The position numbers and the translations under genes are program-made. From contig NZ_JAHYSG010000002.1 in assembly GCF_022095675.1 (NCBI RefSeq), positions 186,001 to 250,000 of the forward strand: DNA of 64,000 bases. The letters are read 5' to 3'. The notes under the pieces were generated by a model that worked only from the letters and a program-made list of their open reading frames with translations, made no database searches and had not been told where the DNA came from. Shown piece by piece: positions 8,333-19,100 of the stretch. This stretch comes from Dactylosporangium sp. AC04546 (lineage in GTDB: Bacteria > Actinomycetota > Actinomycetes > Mycobacteriales > Micromonosporaceae). Every line of letters begins with the position of its first letter. Positions within the stretch are counted from its first letter, which is position 1.

Positions 8333-9670
8333 ATGGCGCCACGCTTCAACCGCAACGCCCTGCAGCTCAGGCTGCTGCGTTGGGGCCACGAGTTCGGCGA
8401 GCTGCTCTACCCGGTCGCCAGGAAGGCGCTCCCGTACCGCCCGAAGATGTGGTGGATCCCCCGGCTGCCGATCTGGGCGCATCGCCGCCGGACGCCGCAC
8501 ACGCGGCCCTGGACGACGCCGGTCCCCGCCCCGGCCGAGGCCCTGCGCACCGGCCCCGGCATCGAGCTGCTCCCTGAGCGCCAGCAGCAGGCGTTCGACG
8601 AGGTGCCGCTGCACGACTTCATCCGGCTGCACCCGGAGATGCGCGGACAGAACAGCCCCACCGGGCACATGTGGATCTCACTGCTGTCGACGTCGCCGCG
8701 TGTCCAGGGCGCGGCCCGGAAGCGGGCGAGGTCGAACCGTGAACCCGGCGCGACGGCGGCAGCCCAACCGGTCACGCCCGAGGAGCTGACCCGCGCCATG
8801 AAGCAGGAAGCGGCCCGGCTCGGGCTCTCGGGCGTCGGCGTCACCGCGTACGACATCAAGTGGAACTACGCCGAGTACCACGGCATGGGCGTCGGCGAGA
8901 CCATCATCGTCGGGATCATCGAGCAGAACTTCGACTCGACCCAGATGTCGCCGTCGCTGCGGGCCGAGAAGGCCGCCCTCTCGGCCTACGCCGGGCTGGA
9001 GGACCGCATGCGCCTGCTGGCCGAGTGGATCCGTGCGCAGGGCTACGCCGCGCGCCCCGAGGGCTTCGTCGGCGAGTCGATGGTGATCCCCTACGCCGTG
9101 GCCGCGGGCCTGGGGCAGCTCGGCCTCAACGGCCAGCTGCTGACACCGCACGCGGGCTCGCGCTGCCGGATCCACGTGATGTCGACCAACGCCCCGTTCG
9201 TGCACGATCAGCCGGTCGACTACGGCTTGGAGGGCGTCTGCAACGAGTGCCAGGTCTGCGTGCGCCGCTGCCCGGCGGGCGCGATCCCGGCCGTTCGCAA
9301 GGAGAGCCGCGGCGTCGTCAAGGCCAAGCTGAACACCAAGCGCTGCCTCCCGGTGATGGGCAAGACGGCCGGCTGCTCGGTGTGCATGAAGGTCTGCCCG
9401 GTGCAGCGCTTCGGGCTGCCCGCCGTCCTGGAGGAGTTCGACCGCAGCGGCAAGATCCTCGGCAAGGACACCGACGATCTCGAAGGCTTCGACTGGCCCC
9501 TGGACGGCAAGCACTACGGCCCGGGCGACCGTCCGCGGCTGCCGCTGGAGGTGTTCGAGACGCCGGGCTTCGACTTCGACCCGAACCGCAAGGAGCCGAT
9601 CGGCTGGGTGAGGCCCGGCGACAAGCCTGACGAGACCGACGGCGACCGCGTCGAGGCGCTGGGGTACTGA
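8333..9670 (+). CDS. RdhA/QueG-like corrinoid and iron-sulfur protein
   Basis: A 445-residue protein related to reductive dehalogenases and epoxyqueuosine reductase. The segment GLGQLGLNGQLLTP (259-272) followed by GSRCRIHVMST is the cobamide-binding core pattern of that superfamily. Two [4Fe-4S] sites follow: Cys303, 306, 309, 313 and Cys338, 348, 351, 355. There is no Tat signal or membrane anchor, so it should be cytosolic, unlike respiratory dehalogenases. The ATG at 8333 has GAGGGGA upstream. It is transcribed away from the P450 operon through a shared promoter, so it may serve the same pathway by a reductive step (dehalogenation, deoxygenation or C-C reduction). It is not tRNA-modifying QueG: the N-terminal 150 residues are unlike it. 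Reaction unknown. Confidence 0.75.
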   Translation: MAPRFNRNALQLRLLRWGHEFGELLYPVARKALPYRPKMWWIPRLPIWAHRRRTPHTRPWTTPVPAPAEALRTGPGIELLPERQQQAFDEVPLHDFIRLHPEMRGQNSPTGHMWISLLSTSPRVQGAARKRARSNREPGATAAAQPVTPEELTRAMKQEAARLGLSGVGVTAYDIKWNYAEYHGMGVGETIIVGIIEQNFDSTQMSPSLRAEKAALSAYAGLEDRMRLLAEWIRAQGYAARPEGFVGESMVIPYAVAAGLGQLGLNGQLLTPHAGSRCRIHVMSTNAPFVHDQPVDYGLEGVCNECQVCVRRCPAGAIPAVRKESRGVVKAKLNTKRCLPVMGKTAGCSVCMKVCPVQRFGLPAVLEEFDRSGKILGKDTDDLEGFDWPLDGKHYGPGDRPRLPLEVFETPGFDFDPNRKEPIGWVRPGDKPDETDGDRVEALGY

Positions 9671-9683
9671 GGGCGCCGTCGAT

Positions 9684-9726
9684 CACCGCCTTGCGGGTCA
9701 GGAGCCTGACTCCCAGCAAGGCGGTG
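9684..9726. terminator. Bidirectional hairpin terminator between convergent genes
   Basis: An 11-base arm CACCGCCTTGC (9684-9694) pairs perfectly with GCAAGGCGGTG (9716-9726), and inside it GTCAGG pairs with CCTGAC around an AG loop. It lies between the stop codons of the RdhA-like gene and the alcohol dehydrogenase, so it can serve both strands. Confidence 0.7.
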
Positions 9727-9744
9727 GTCGTCTCCCGCGCCGAT

Positions 9745-10845
9745 TCACAACTGGACGACGCCGCGCAGGTTCAGCCCGGCGTGCATGTCGGCGTAACCCT
9801 GGTTGATGTCCTCGAGCGTGTACCGGCGGGTGACCAGCTCGTCGAGGTTGAGCTTCCCGCGGCGGTAGAGCCCGAGCAGGACGCCGATGTCCCGGTGCAT
9901 GTTGACGCCGCCGTAGACGTTCCCCCGCAGCGTCTGCTGGGAGAGCGTGAAGCCGACGACAGACATCTCGATGGCGTCGGCCGCGCCCGGCGTCACCGCG
10001 GTGATGACGCCGCGACCGTCGAGGCCCACAGTGGTCATCATCTGGCCGACCAACGCGCTGCTGCCGACACCGACCGAGAGGATCGCGACGTCGGCGAGGT
10101 GTCCGTGGGTGAGCTCCTCGAGCAGTGCCTTCGCCGCAGGAATGTCGGCGACGGCGTGGGTGGCGCCGAAGGTCGCGGCCTGCTCGCGCTTGTAGGGGTT
10201 CGGGTCGACGGCCACAACGATGTCGGCGCCGGCCGTCCGCGCGCCCTGCAGCGAGTTCATCCCGACGCCACCGCACCCGATGACGACGACGTGCTCCCCC
10301 GGCCGCACGCCGGCCAGGTGAACGGCGGCACCCCACCCGGTGGTGACCGCGCAGCCCAGGAGGGCGGCGACGTCGAACGAGACGTCCTTGTCGATCGGGA
10401 CCAGGCTCTCCTGCGGCACCACGGTGTACTGGCTGAACGTGCCGAGTCCGCCCATGGCCGAGATCGGCCGGCCGTCCCGGCTGAACGGGGAGGGATAGGC
10501 CTTACCCGCCAATCGGCGGCGGGCGACATAGCAGAGCGCTGATCGGCCGTCGGCGCAGTAGCGACAATGGCCGCAGGGGAAGTTGAATGCCAGCACCACA
10601 TGGTCGCCGGCAGCGACACGGTCCACGCCGGGTCCGAGGGCCTCGACGACGCCGGCGCCTTCGTGCCCGCCGACAATCGGGAGACCGACCGGCGCATCGC
10701 CGGTGACGGCGTGGTCGTCGGAGTGGCACAGGCCGGTCGCCGCCAGCCTGATCAGTACCTGACCCGGTCCTGGGTCGGCCAGCTCGACCTCTTCGACCGA
10801 CCAGGGCGTCCCGACCTCCCACAGCACGGCGGCCTTCGTTCGCAC
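9745..10845 (-). CDS. NDMA-type zinc-dependent alcohol dehydrogenase
   Basis: A 366-residue medium-chain dehydrogenase. Catalytic zinc ligands are in GLCHSDDHAVTG and GGHEGAGVVE; the structural-zinc lobe is CGHCRYC with a later Cys. The nucleotide site is GCGGVGMNS. The C-terminal LRGNVYGGVNMHRD is characteristic of the actinobacterial Rxyl_3153/NDMA-dependent group, whose bound NAD is thought to be recycled through mycofactocin. The GTG at 10845 has GGGAGGTG upstream. It diverges from the ferredoxin/SDR pair. A close paralogue lies at 36649-37743 behind a P450 and a Baeyer-Villiger enzyme. Likely role: oxidising an alcohol made by a P450. Confidence 0.92.
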   Translation of the reverse strand: MRTKAAVLWEVGTPWSVEEVELADPGPGQVLIRLAATGLCHSDDHAVTGDAPVGLPIVGGHEGAGVVEALGPGVDRVAAGDHVVLAFNFPCGHCRYCADGRSALCYVARRRLAGKAYPSPFSRDGRPISAMGGLGTFSQYTVVPQESLVPIDKDVSFDVAALLGCAVTTGWGAAVHLAGVRPGEHVVVIGCGGVGMNSLQGARTAGADIVVAVDPNPYKREQAATFGATHAVADIPAAKALLEELTHGHLADVAILSVGVGSSALVGQMMTTVGLDGRGVITAVTPGAADAIEMSVVGFTLSQQTLRGNVYGGVNMHRDIGVLLGLYRRGKLNLDELVTRRYTLEDINQGYADMHAGLNLRGVVQL

Positions 10846-11003
10846 CCGTGATCACCTCCCGGCCGTCGTCTCTGACGGCACCCTCGTTCCTGTGGTGTTC
10901 TAGTTGTTGACTTATGGTGCCGTCGGGTACAACTGACGTCAATGGCGACGTGGTCGCCGTCGCATGCGCGGTGCACGGGCGCTACGAGTTGAGGAGATGC
11001 AGC
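10846..11003. promoter_or_regulatory. Divergent promoter region with inverted repeat
   Basis: The gap between the dehydrogenase and the ferredoxin holds a TTGAC-rich stretch and the inverted pair AGTTGT (10902-10907) and ACAACT (10929-10934) 21 bases apart. It is a candidate operator, but short arms make it uncertain. GAGGAG lies just before the ferredoxin ATG. Confidence 0.3.
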
Positions 11004-11219
11004 ATGAGGTTCGCCGTCGACCTGGACCGGTGCGAGAACCACGGCCAGTGCACGTTCGCCGCACCCAACCTGTTCGCCCTCGACGACGAAGGACAGCTCG
11101 CCTACCGCGGTGCGGCCTCGGAGGAGTACACCTCGGCCGAGCTCGACGGCGCCGACGAGGGCGCCGTCTCCTCGGCCGTCGACATGTGCCCGATGCAGGC
11201 GATCCGGCTGGTCGGCTGA
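11004..11219 (+). CDS. Small ferredoxin, [3Fe-4S]/[4Fe-4S] P450 partner type
   Basis: A 71-residue acidic ferredoxin. Cluster ligands are Cys10 and Cys16 in CENHGQC with His13 in the middle position, and Cys62 in MCPMQAI. This CxxHxxC...CP layout is typical of actinobacterial ferredoxins that reduce P450s. The ATG at 11004 is preceded by GAGGAG; the frame is open farther upstream but without a better start. The next gene, an SDR, begins on the base after its stop. It is the only ferredoxin in the window, and the matching NAD(P)H-dependent ferredoxin reductase is probably the one at 37805-38992, so it may serve more than one of the three P450s. Confidence 0.9.
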   Translation: MRFAVDLDRCENHGQCTFAAPNLFALDDEGQLAYRGAASEEYTSAELDGADEGAVSSAVDMCPMQAIRLVG

Positions 11220-11975
11220 GTGCGCCGGTTCGACGGGCGCGTCGTGCTGGTCACCGGCGCGACGAGCGGGCTCGGTGAGGCCGTGGCCTTGCGGCTGGCG
11301 TCGGAAGGGGCGCACCTGGTCCTGACCGGGCGTCGACGCGATCGCTGCGAGGCGGTCGCGGCGGCGGCACGCGAGCACGGGGTCGAGGCGCTGGCCGTCC
11401 CCGGGGACCTGGCCGATGCCGCGGTGCCGACGAGGCTGGTGGCGGCGGCCGTGGACCGCTGGGGGCGGCTCGACGGGGCGGTGAACAACGCGGGGGTGAG
11501 CCCGTCGCCGCAGCCGTCGTCGGGGTACGACGAGCAACTGTGGCTCTCGACGCTCGAGCTGAACCTCAACGCGGTGTTCCGGTGTCAGCGGGCGGAACTG
11601 GCGGTGATGGTGCCGGCCGGGCGGGGCGCCGTCGTGAACGTCGCGTCGTACACGAGCACGACGGTCCAGGCGGCCGGGGTGGCGTCGTACGCGGCGGCCA
11701 AGCACGGCGTCCTCGGGCTGACCCGGGCCGCGGCACGGGACCACGCCCGCGACGGCGTCCGCGTCAACGCGGTGGGACCGGGGCACATGCGCACGGCGAT
11801 GATCGACCGCCTCCTGGACGAGCCCGACAAGCAGGCGCGTCTGCTGGCCCGGATCCCGATGGGGCGGGTGGCCGAGCCGGCCGAGGTGGCCGGCGTCGTC
11901 GCGTTCCTGCTGTCGGACGACGCGTCGTTCGTGACCGGCCAGATCCTGGTGGCCGACGGTGGGCTCTCGATCTGA
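11220..11975 (+). CDS. Short-chain dehydrogenase/reductase (SDR, classical)
   Basis: A complete 251-residue classical SDR. Cofactor motif TGATSGLG at 12-19, NNAG near 89-92, catalytic Ser143, Tyr157 and Lys161 in SYAAAK, and a C-terminal VTGQILVADGG. A GRR triplet after strand 2 suggests NADP(H). The GTG start is at 11220, the base immediately after the ferredoxin stop codon, so translation is coupled. Its place beside a ferredoxin and opposite an alcohol dehydrogenase suggests oxidation of a hydroxyl introduced by a P450, or reduction of the resulting ketone. The substrate is not predictable. Confidence 0.9.
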   Translation: MRRFDGRVVLVTGATSGLGEAVALRLASEGAHLVLTGRRRDRCEAVAAAAREHGVEALAVPGDLADAAVPTRLVAAAVDRWGRLDGAVNNAGVSPSPQPSSGYDEQLWLSTLELNLNAVFRCQRAELAVMVPAGRGAVVNVASYTSTTVQAAGVASYAAAKHGVLGLTRAAARDHARDGVRVNAVGPGHMRTAMIDRLLDEPDKQARLLARIPMGRVAEPAEVAGVVAFLLSDDASFVTGQILVADGGLSI

Positions 11976-12020
11976 GCGGCGAGCGGGCTCTTCGGCCATT
12001 TGAGTGCCGTCCCACGCCAC

Positions 12021-12059
12021 GCCCCGGATGGGACCACAGGTGCGGGTCCCATCCGGGGC
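12021..12059. terminator. Strong bidirectional terminator hairpin
   Basis: GCCCCGGATGGGACC (12021-12035) pairs perfectly over 15 bases with 12045-12059 across a nine-base loop. It sits between the convergent SDR and LivF genes. Confidence 0.82.
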
Positions 12060-12087
12060 AGCCGGGCGAACCGGACGCGGCGCCGGA

Positions 12088-12845
12088 TCAGGCCGCACCC
12101 TCGCCGATGTACTTCTCGAACATGTTGCCCTGCAGCAGGCCGGCGGCGGCGCCGTCGTAGGCGATCTCGCCGCGCCGCAGGACGTAGGCGTGGTCGGCGA
12201 TGGCCAGTGTGCGCAGGGCGTACTGGTCGACCAGCAGGAGGGCGACGTCCTTCTCACGCAGCGTCTTGAGGAAGTCGAAGACCACGTCCACAATGATCGG
12301 CGCGAGGCCCAACGACGGCTCGTCGACGAGCACGAGCCTGGGATTGGCGACGTACGCCGCCGACAGCGCGAGCATCTGCTGCTCGCCGCCGGAGAGGGTG
12401 CCCGCCTTCTGCGTCAGGCGCTCTCCCAGCCGGGGGAAGACCGAGGCGGCGATCTCGATCGTCTCCTTGGGGCTGGAGGAGGTGGCCTGCATCAGCAGGT
12501 TCTCGCGCACCGTCAGGTTCCGGTAGACGCCGCGCCCCTCGGGGATGTGGCACATGCCGCCCTTGGCCCGGCGGGCGGCGGAAGACTTCGTGATGTCCAC
12601 CCCGTCGACGAGCACCTGGCCGCCGGTGGGTCGCATCAGCCCGGAGGCCACCCGCAGCGACGTGGTCTTGCCCGCGCCGTTGGGGCCGATCAGCGCGGTC
12701 ACCGAGCCGGGGACCACGCTCAGCGAGACGTCCCTGAGCACGATCGTGGTGCCGTAGCTGGCGTTGACGTTGCGCAGCTCCAGTGCCGGGGCCTGCGATG
12801 TGGGCGCGGCGGCGCCGTTCGCCCCGGCCCGGGTGAGCTGGTCGG

Positions 12846-12849
<4 letters not shown>
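12088..12849 (-). CDS. livF: LivF-type ABC transporter ATP-binding protein
   Basis: A 253-residue ATPase of the branched-chain amino acid/amide uptake family. Walker A is GPNGAGKTT, the signature LSGGEQQM is canonical, and Walker B is LVLVDEPSLGLAP. It works with the LivH-LivM-LivG fusion encoded upstream to energise uptake across the membrane. The ATG at 12849 overlaps that gene's stop as ATGA. In catabolic islands such transporters often import aromatic acids, amides or other carbon sources and not amino acids. The downstream boundary is the strong terminator at 12021-12059. No binding-protein gene is linked to it. Confidence 0.93.
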
Positions 12850-15560
<2,711 letters not shown>

Positions 15561-15683
15561 GGCTACCTCGGGTCAGGCGACGCATCGTCGCGGGCCGGAC
15601 GGCTGACGGCTCTAGTAATGTCCTAGCCAAGAATTAGCCGTCTTCTAATTATCCTGTAATCATGCTTGGACCCGGGCGTGACG
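15561..15683 (-). promoter_or_regulatory. AT-rich gap upstream of the liv genes, possible promoter
   Basis: The region between the split-barrel gene and livHMG contains an AT-rich core at about 15613-15665 with TAATTATCC-like stretches, unusual in this GC-rich window. It could give the transporter its own promoter within a longer esterase-crotonase operon. No clear hexamer pair is assigned. Confidence 0.3.
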
Positions 15684-16166
15684 TCAACCACTCCGGCGCG
15701 GTTTCGGCGCCGGGTTCTTGCGGAAGTCCCAGCTCACCAGCCGGGCGGGGCGCATCCGGAGCCAGGCGTGGCGGCCGTCGGCCACAAAGTCGGGCGTGCC
15801 GGAGTACTTCTCCGCGTAACGACGCTCGACGCCGGCGAGCTCCGGTCGCGGCTCGGACGTCCTGGGTACCTCCGAGGCCACCTCCACCGCACCGGACAGC
15901 TCGACGCCGCGCAGCTCGTCGAACTCCTCCCCGGCGTCGACGACCACGGAGACTCGAGGGTCCCGCTGCAGGTCGGCCCACCGCTGGCTGCGCAAGACGG
16001 AGTTCAGCCACAGGGCTGAGCCGTCCCAGACGAACCAGAGCGGCACCACGTGGGGGTGCCCGCCGGCGCTGATCGTGGCCACCCGGCAGACCCGCTCGGC
16101 GGCCAGGAAGGCGTCCACCTCGTCGGGGGTCATCGCGATCGACCGGCCGCGTCGCTGCTGCCTCAC
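15684..16166 (-). CDS. Pyridoxamine-5-phosphate-oxidase-like split-barrel protein (FMN or F420)
   Basis: A 160-residue split beta-barrel flavoprotein of the PPOX/F420 family. Typical features are RVATISAGGHPHVVPLWF at the start and a central WADLQRDPRVSVVVDAG. These proteins bind FMN, F420 or heme and carry out small redox steps. The GTG at 16166 was chosen because it forms a GTGA overlap with the crotonase stop; an internal ATG 11 codons later is the alternative. A second member is at 59370-59834. The transported or degraded compound of this operon is unknown. Confidence 0.82.
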   Translation of the reverse strand: MRQQRRGRSIAMTPDEVDAFLAAERVCRVATISAGGHPHVVPLWFVWDGSALWLNSVLRSQRWADLQRDPRVSVVVDAGEEFDELRGVELSGAVEVASEVPRTSEPRPELAGVERRYAEKYSGTPDFVADGRHAWLRMRPARLVSWDFRKNPAPKPRRSG

Positions 16167-16945
16167 CCGAGTACCGTCCTGCGGACGTCGTTGTCGGGGA
16201 CCCAGCGCGGGGCTCGGCGCTGGACGAAGGCGGCGTTGCCCTCGGTGCGGTCGTCCGAGCTCAGCAGTGTGGTCATCGCGGTGTGCGTGGCCGCCCAGCC
16301 GGCCTCGTCGCCGGCGGCCGCCAGCGCGTGCAGCCCGGTGAACAACTCGGCCACCGCCTCGGGCGCGCCGACACATGTGGCCAGGGCCAGGTCCAGCGCC
16401 ACGGCGAGCACGTCCTTCGTCTCGGTCAGCCGGTTCGCCAGCCCGAGCTGGTAGGCCCGCTCCGCCTCGAGTCTTCCGGCGGTGAGCATCAGCTCGACGG
16501 CGACGTTGCGCGGCAGCCGGTCCGGCGCCCGGAACAGGCCCCCGGCCGCGGGCACGCGCCCGCGTGTGGTCTCGGGCAGCGCAAACCAGGCGTCGCGGGC
16601 GGCCACCACCAGGTCGGCCGCGAGCACCAGCTCGAACCCGCCGCCCAGCGCCGGCCCGCCGACCGCGGCCACCAGTGGCTTGCGCCGCCGGCGGCGGATC
16701 ACGCCGTACATCCCGCCCCGTTCGGTGTGCGGCCCGGCACCCGTCCGCAGGTCGGTGCCGGCGCAGAAGAACGGCCCCTCGGCCGCGAGCACGCCGACCC
16801 GCAGCGCGGGGTCGTCGTCGAGCCGGTCGAACGCGACATCGAGGGCGAGGGTCATCTCGGCGTTCATCGCGTTGCGCTTCTCCGGGCGGTCCAGCGTGAC
16901 CAGCAGGACCGGGCCTCGCGTCTCGATCCGCACGAAGTCACTCAC
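16163..16945 (-). CDS. Enoyl-CoA hydratase (crotonase family)
   Basis: A 260-residue crotonase. FCAGTDLRTG gives the first oxyanion-hole region, GGGFELVLAADL holds the first catalytic Glu and FALPET the second, so both glutamates of a classical hydratase are present, unlike the crotonases at 2576 and 19931. It should hydrate 2-enoyl-CoA in beta-oxidation. The start GTG at 16945 begins the conserved strand VRIETRGPVLLVTLDRPEK. It lies 56 bases after the esterase gene and overlaps the split-barrel gene by four bases. Confidence 0.9.
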   Translation of the reverse strand: MSDFVRIETRGPVLLVTLDRPEKRNAMNAEMTLALDVAFDRLDDDPALRVGVLAAEGPFFCAGTDLRTGAGPHTERGGMYGVIRRRRRKPLVAAVGGPALGGGFELVLAADLVVAARDAWFALPETTRGRVPAAGGLFRAPDRLPRNVAVELMLTAGRLEAERAYQLGLANRLTETKDVLAVALDLALATCVGAPEAVAELFTGLHALAAAGDEAGWAATHTAMTTLLSSDDRTEGNAAFVQRRAPRWVPDNDVRRTVLG

Positions 16946-17001
16946 CGAACGCCTCGCTCCCAAGCCACCCGGACAGCCTCGCGTCGAGGACCAGCATCGC
17001 G

Positions 17002-18465
17002 TCAGAAGTCCCGGCCGGCCCAAGCCTCGCGGGCCTCCGCCCACGGATCGCGCACCGTCTCGCTCGGCGCCCCGAAGCGGCGGACCGTCCCGGCCACGCC
17101 GTGGACCGGCCACCCCGGGTCGCCGTCGCGGACGAAGGCCACCCAGGCGGCGTGTACCTCGTCGGCCACGGCCTGCGGGGCGTCGGTGCCACGCAGCTCG
17201 ATGCCCCAGGGATCGTCGAGGGTGTCGAAGACGAACGGGACCTCGAGGGTGTGGCAGGCGCCGACCCGACCGTCGTACGTCGAGGGCCGCCAGGCGAACT
17301 GGTAGGCGTACGTGCCCGACCGGCGCGCGGCGACGAGCCGCTCGGTGGGGGCGACGCAGAACCAGTCGGACTGGATCGCGACGAACAGCTCGGCCGGGCC
17401 GGCGTCCGGTCGCCGGGCACGGTAGGTCGCGATCATCGCGTCAGGGTCGGGGCAGATCCGCGAGGTGGTGGCCCGCAGGGCGTCCTCGGTCAGCTTGTCC
17501 CACATCCCGGTGGGGGCGACGAAGAGGCCGTACTCCTCGGCGTTGGCGCCGATCAGCAGGTCGACGTCGGCACACGCGCCGGCGGCTATGGCCGCGAAGG
17601 GATGCTCGGGGAGGATGTCGCCGTCGACGACCGGCTGGAAGGTCAGTCGCGTGAAGCCGGCGAACCGCGGGTCCTGGCCGGAGGTCAACCGGTTCATCAC
17701 GGCGTTGCTCGCCTCGTGCAGCCGGTCTTCCGGCACCGCGGCGATCGCCTCGGCCGTCGGCCCGGTCCCCAGCTCGCTGGCCAGCTCGGCCGCCACCAGC
17801 CGCGCCCGCTCGACGGTGTGGACGTGGTGGGCGGTGCCGCTCTGTGAGATCGCCCGGCGGAACAGCCCCTGGGCCCGCGGCACGGCCAGCAGCGTGCAGA
17901 CGGCCATCGCGCCCGCCGACTCCCCGGAGATCGTCACCCGGGCCGGGTCGCCCCCGAAGGCCGCGATCTCGGCCTGGACCCACTGCAGGGCGGCGACGAT
18001 GTCGAGCAGACCCCGGTTGGCGACGGCGTCCGGGAAGAACCCGAAACCCTCGGCGGCCAGGCGGTAGTTGATCGTCACCGCGACGACGCCGTCCCGGGCG
18101 AACGCCGTGCCGTCGAAGGCGGTGGTCGAGCCGGCTCCGGTGGCGAATCCACCGCCGTGCACGAAGACCAGGACGGGCGCCCGGCCCGCGACGTCGGGGG
18201 TCCAGACGTTCAGGTTCAGACCGTTGGGCCCGGGACGTCTCGGGTCCGGCAGGAGGGCGTCCATCACAGCCGATCGCTGCGGCGGGGTGGAGACCGTGGC
18301 GCCGTACCGCGTCGCGTCGGCGACGCCCTCGTGCGGCTCCGGCGGGCGGGGCGCCGCGAACCGTGCCTCGCCGATGGGGGCGGCCGCGTACGGGATCCCC
18401 TTGAAGGACCAGCCGCTGCTCGTCGGTGCGCCACGGAAGGTGCCCTGCCGGGTGGTCACATCCAC
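17002..18465 (-). CDS. Carboxylesterase type B family hydrolase
   Basis: A 487-residue alpha/beta hydrolase. The oxyanion motif HGGGF is at 103-107, the nucleophile Ser183 is in GESAGA, a Glu at about 310 in ANAEEYG is the acid and His405 in ACHTLEVPF the base. No signal peptide is visible, so it is cytosolic. It could open an ester or lactone made by a Baeyer-Villiger monooxygenase. The GTG at 18465 is preferred because GAGGAG is seven bases upstream; a TTG five codons earlier is part of that site. It leads the minus-strand set esterase, crotonase, split-barrel, liv and diverges from the HtaA gene. Confidence 0.9.
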   Translation of the reverse strand: MDVTTRQGTFRGAPTSSGWSFKGIPYAAAPIGEARFAAPRPPEPHEGVADATRYGATVSTPPQRSAVMDALLPDPRRPGPNGLNLNVWTPDVAGRAPVLVFVHGGGFATGAGSTTAFDGTAFARDGVVAVTINYRLAAEGFGFFPDAVANRGLLDIVAALQWVQAEIAAFGGDPARVTISGESAGAMAVCTLLAVPRAQGLFRRAISQSGTAHHVHTVERARLVAAELASELGTGPTAEAIAAVPEDRLHEASNAVMNRLTSGQDPRFAGFTRLTFQPVVDGDILPEHPFAAIAAGACADVDLLIGANAEEYGLFVAPTGMWDKLTEDALRATTSRICPDPDAMIATYRARRPDAGPAELFVAIQSDWFCVAPTERLVAARRSGTYAYQFAWRPSTYDGRVGACHTLEVPFVFDTLDDPWGIELRGTDAPQAVADEVHAAWVAFVRDGDPGWPVHGVAGTVRRFGAPSETVRDPWAEAREAWAGRDF

Positions 18466-18489
18466 TACTGCACTCCTCAACGAACTTCA

Positions 18490-18521
18490 ACTTGTGTTGT
18501 TATTATGCACCACCATCGCAG
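18490..18521 (+). repeat. Promoter/leader repeat, copy 1 (partner at 63342-63373)
   Basis: This 32-base stretch matches 63342-63373 at 28 of 32 positions. Both copies share ACTTGT, TTG, TATTATG and ACCATCGCAG in the same order and spacing. Here it lies 21 bases before the ATG of an HtaA-domain gene; the other lies 66 bases before an acyl-CoA ligase gene. TATTAT resembles a -10 box. Confidence 0.75.
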
Positions 18522-18542
18522 ACGCGCGGAAGGTCGTGCCCC

Positions 18543-19055
18543 ATGCCCTTGGACGAGGTATCCCGGACCCTGACCGCGCCCGGCGGAGCGTTCCCGCCGG
18601 CGCAGCTCGAGTGCCGCGAGCTGCGCTGGAGCGTCCGCACCAGCTTCTTCCGGTACCTCGCCGGGCTGCGCGACGGTCGCGCCTCGGTCTCCGGCGGCGC
18701 GGCCCTCACTGCGGACGACCCACAGCTCGTGGTCTACCCGGCCGACCCCGACCGAAGCGACGGCGGCGTACTGGCCTTCCGCGGCGACCTCCGGCTGGGC
18801 GGCCACGGCGGCCTGCTGTTCGTCCGCCTGGCGAACCCGCGGATCAGGCTCGGGACCCCGGCCGTCCTCTCGGTCGACGATCCGCTGACGGAGGACGGCA
18901 GCGGTCCACGGCTTGACCTGGTCACGCTGCGGTTGGCCGCCGACGACGAGGGCGGCTGGTCCGGCACCGACGTGCAGCTCACCGAGGCCGGCGTCGGGCT
19001 GTTCAACCACGTCTACGCCGCGGGCGACGCGTTCGATCCCCTGACCGTGCGCTGA
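18543..19055 (+). CDS. HtaA-domain protein without signal peptide, with ligase-like N-terminus
   Basis: A 170-residue single-domain protein. From residue 27 it follows the HtaA pattern: LRWSVRTSFFRYL, then a strand FRGDLRLGGHGGLLFVRL, and the end LFNHVYAAGDAFDPL. Tyr38, His88 and Tyr158 fall where the Corynebacterium HtaA domains carry their conserved heme-contacting Tyr/His/Tyr. Corynebacterial HtaA is exported and membrane-anchored, but this protein has no signal peptide or anchor and should be cytosolic. Residues 1-19 (MPLDEVSRTLTAPGGAFPP) do not belong to that domain and match the start of the acyl-CoA ligase at 63440. It lies alone between a divergent esterase and a convergent SDR. Heme handling, or an unknown role in catabolism, are both possible. 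A second copy is at 42989. Confidence 0.78.
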   Translation: MPLDEVSRTLTAPGGAFPPAQLECRELRWSVRTSFFRYLAGLRDGRASVSGGAALTADDPQLVVYPADPDRSDGGVLAFRGDLRLGGHGGLLFVRLANPRIRLGTPAVLSVDDPLTEDGSGPRLDLVTLRLAADDEGGWSGTDVQLTEAGVGLFNHVYAAGDAFDPLTVR

Positions 19056-19100
19056 CGGCAGCAATGATCGATGGCGTCGGGCCCGCGGTCGTCGCCCGTC

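Noticed and set aside
19056..19100. Hairpin between HtaA gene and SDR
   Set aside because: Only four-base GGGC/GCCC arms; not a convincing terminator.
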